The translations under genes were made by a program, and so were the position numbers. This document shows, piece after piece, positions 61,666-64,000 of a DNA stretch of 64,000 nucleotides (position 1 is its first letter; each line of letters starts with the position of its first letter). This DNA comes from Baylisascaris procyonis (lineage: Eukaryota > Nematoda > Chromadorea > Rhabditida > Ascarididae). Under the pieces are notes generated by a model that was given only the letters and a program-made list of their open reading frames with translations, was not told where the DNA came from and ran no database searches. Where the stretch lies: positions 1,507,001 to 1,571,000 of the forward strand of contig JAZARR010000204.1 of NCBI GenBank assembly GCA_037389465.1, given 5' to 3'.

Positions 61666-63895
61666 TCAGTACGCTTCGCCAACTACTCCGAATGCCGGGG
61701 ACCGACAACGCCTCACAAGATGCTGAAATTATACGCAACTTACACCAAGAGATCAACAATTACACCGGAGGAGAAGCAACTAAACTAATCTTCATAGAAA
61801 TCTAAGGATTCAAACCTTCAAATTGGTCGAGTGTATGAGCAAACGACACCACTTCAACAAATCTAGATTATCCCCGTCGAGCGTGAAAACCCCAAATTCA
61901 TTCTCTAAAAAAATGACCTGACCTAGAGTACACAAGTTCCATCTACGAACCCGTGAGAAAAACGAGCTCAGCGAGTTAACACATCAAGCAGGTACCTTAG
62001 GCAGACAAGTCATCTTTCCGTCGTCGAATACGCCATGCTCGCAGGCACTATACGTCGAACGACCATCGACACACACCAAGTACCGCGGAGAGCAACCCAA
62101 TGCGAAGAAGCCGTTCTGGTGAGGAGTGCACATTCGAACTAAACGAACAACATCAACATATGCAGAATGATGAATGGAAGTGGAGCGTTAGAACGCAGAG
62201 AATGTTGGAACTATAAGTTAATCTTCACTAAAGCAGTATCACGCAAGCGTCCAGGAAGAGTAAAAACAGCTTCACATGCACACACAGTAAAAATCTGATG
62301 AAAGGACATAAGGATATCAGCAGCACTCTAATGAAGTGTTCCAGTTAGGAAAGCAAAGAACCAAACTTGCCTTTCACAGTCACTGGTACAACCACTGGCG
62401 GAGGAGCGACCACTGGTGGAGGAGCGACCACTGGTGGAGGAACGACCACTGGTGGAGGAACGACCACTGGTGGAGGAACGACCACTGGTGGAGGGGCAAC
62501 CTCTGGTAGAGGGGGAACCTCTGGTGGAAACCTCTGGTGGAGGGGGAACCTCTGGTGGAGGAGCAACCTCTGGTGGAGGAGCAACCTCTGGTGGAGGAGC
62601 AACCTCTGGTGGAGGGGCAACCTCTGGTGGAGGGGCAACCTCTGGTGGAGGAGCAACCACTGGTGGAGGAACGACCACTGGTGGAGGGGCCACCTCTGGC
62701 GGAGGAACGACCACTGGTGGGGGAGCGACCACTGGTGGAGGAACGACCACTGGTGGAGGGGCAACCTCTGGTGGAGGGGGAACCTCTGGTGGAGGAGCAA
62801 CTTCCAGTGAAGGGGCGACCACTGGGGAACACGGTTTCACTTTAGGACCAGCAACCGCGTGTGAGCATGTTTTCACTTTGGGAGGCGCTGCCACCGGCGG
62901 GGCTGCTACCACTGGCGGGGCTGCTACCACTGGCGGGGCTGCTACCACTGGCGGGGCTGCTACCACTGGCGGGGCTGCTACCACTGGCGGGGCTGCTACC
63001 ACTGGCGGGTATGCAACCTCTGGCCGATGCGATATTACTTTGCTCTGCTTGACCACTTGCTTCTGGGATACCATTTGCTTCTGCGACACCACCTGCGGCT
63101 GCGATACAAACTGCGGCTGCGAAACCACCTCTGGGTTTTCTAGCACTGGGGCGGCTGCTACCACTGGCGGCTGTGCTAGCACTGGTGGGCGCACTACCAC
63201 TGGCGGACGTACTACCACAGGCGGACGTACTACCACTGGCGGACGCACTACCACTGGCGGACGCACTACCACTGGCGGACGTACTACCACTGGCGGACGT
63301 ACTACCACTGGCGGACGTACTACCACTGGCGGACGTACTACCACTGGCGGACGCACTACCACTGGCGGACGTACTACCACTGGCGGGCGTACTACCACTG
63401 GCGGGCGTGCTGCCACTGGTGGGGATGCCACGACTGGTGGGGATGCGACGGCTGGTGCGTATGCCGCGGCTGGCGGGTATGCAATGGTTGGCGGGTATGC
63501 CACGGCTGGCGGGTGTGCCGCGGCTGGCGGGTGCGATACCACCTTGCGCTGTTTTAGCACTTGCCGCTGTGATACCAGTTGCGGCTGTGATACAAGTTGC
63601 GGCTGTGATACTAGTTGCGGCTGTGACACCAAGTGCGGCTGTGATAACACTGAAGGGGATGCCACAACAGGCGCGATAGGAGTTTTGGGTCCGTCGACAA
63701 TGCTAGTCCCCGAAGGGCTGGCGCCGCACACGCCAACGTAGCTCTTCTCCGCGCACATGTCAGAAGCTTCGTCAAGAACGAGACCTTGGGGGCATTTCTT
63801 GGCGTGAGCACGCCTACCGGCGCATGTTATGTAGCTGGACACGCAGCCGATGTTGTAGTCACCGTCTGGGCGCTGACTGCAGAAGTCACTGCCAA
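61666..63895 (-). CDS. Gene C: inverted copy of gene B, 5' exon outside window, frame broken at a different place
   Basis: Minus-strand exons 63895-62371, 62138-61996 and 61722-61666. Exon 1 should lie about 1.1 kb further right, beyond the window. CBD1, the VVVRPP block (about 63180-63420), the VVAAPP units, CBD2 and the exon 4 tail match gene B almost exactly, including the GC donor of intron 2. C has one more VVAAPP unit than B and keeps the part of the PPPEV array that B lost. Its own break is at about 62518-62535, where GGTGGAAACC shows a missing stretch within a unit; downstream frame use changes there. The exon 2 length of 1525 nt does not fit the conserved phases. Confidence 0.7.
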
Positions 63896-64000
63896 CTGAA
63901 ATGGTGCAACACTTCAGTACTTGATTTCAAATGGACATGATGGCTCCTCAGCAAAATCTCCTCATATATCAACAACAGTGAACTAAGCATAAGTTTTGTA

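Larger units (their letters stand above)
60507..64000 (-). repeat. Palindrome right arm (continues past window)
   Basis: Inverted copy of 56234-59643. The window ends inside intron 1 of gene C, so the true arm length is unknown. Confidence 0.9.

Noticed and set aside
1..64000. tRNA, rRNA, CRISPR, phage or bacterial features
   Set aside because: No cloverleaf, rRNA-like block, spaced repeats or operon structure was seen. The gene structure is eukaryotic throughout. A covariance-model scan was not possible.

Overview
The window looks like nuclear DNA of a nematode. Genes are split by many A/T-rich introns with TTTTCAG- or TTTTAG-type acceptors. The recognisable families are animal ones: a GALK2-type sugar kinase, a PP1 phosphatase, phosphorylase kinase gamma, a matrix metalloproteinase and a TMEM272-like membrane protein. 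Secreted type-2 chitin-binding (peritrophin-A) proteins form a local family. The species cannot be told from the sequence. All gene models below were spliced by eye from reading frame, GT/GC-AG sites and intron phase.

Layout. 0.2-0.85 kb: last exons of a GALK2-like kinase (+). 1.8-2.0 kb: decayed reverse-transcriptase fragment. 2.67-7.38 kb: gene A (+), a chitin-binding domain (CBD), a rod of roughly 700 residues rich in PPPVV units, and a second CBD. 9.5-12.2 kb: tentative extracellular Cys-rich/FN3-like gene (+). 13.8-16.65 kb: PP1-family phosphatase (-), complete in five exons. 20.96-26.8 kb: phosphorylase kinase gamma (-). 27.9-29.45 kb: two-exon gene of unknown function (+). 30.2-34.1 kb: small matrix metalloproteinase (+). 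36.07-37.19 kb: single-pass membrane protein (-). 44.0-44.8 kb: TMEM272-like C-terminal part (-). Most of the DNA between these is A/T-rich and holds no gene I can support.

50.5-64 kb is a rearranged cluster of the gene A family. It contains gene D (-), the short one-CBD gene G (-), gene B (+, divergent from G), and an inverted second copy of B, here called C (-). Pseudogene fragments E and F, copies of G, lie between B and C. B and C sit in the arms of a near-identical inverted repeat (56.23-59.64 and 60.51-64.0 kb, cut by the window end) around an 863-bp centre. An older segmental duplication links gene A (2.3-7.7 kb) to gene B (54.8-58.8 kb).

The most interesting system is this CBD-rod-CBD family. 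A chitin-binding module at each end of a long Pro/Val rod suggests a secreted linker between chitin fibres. Its exon structure is conserved, including a GC-AG intron in all four copies and a tiny last exon that supplies the sixth cysteine of the second CBD. B, C and D each carry a different frame disruption inside the repeat array; only A is intact.
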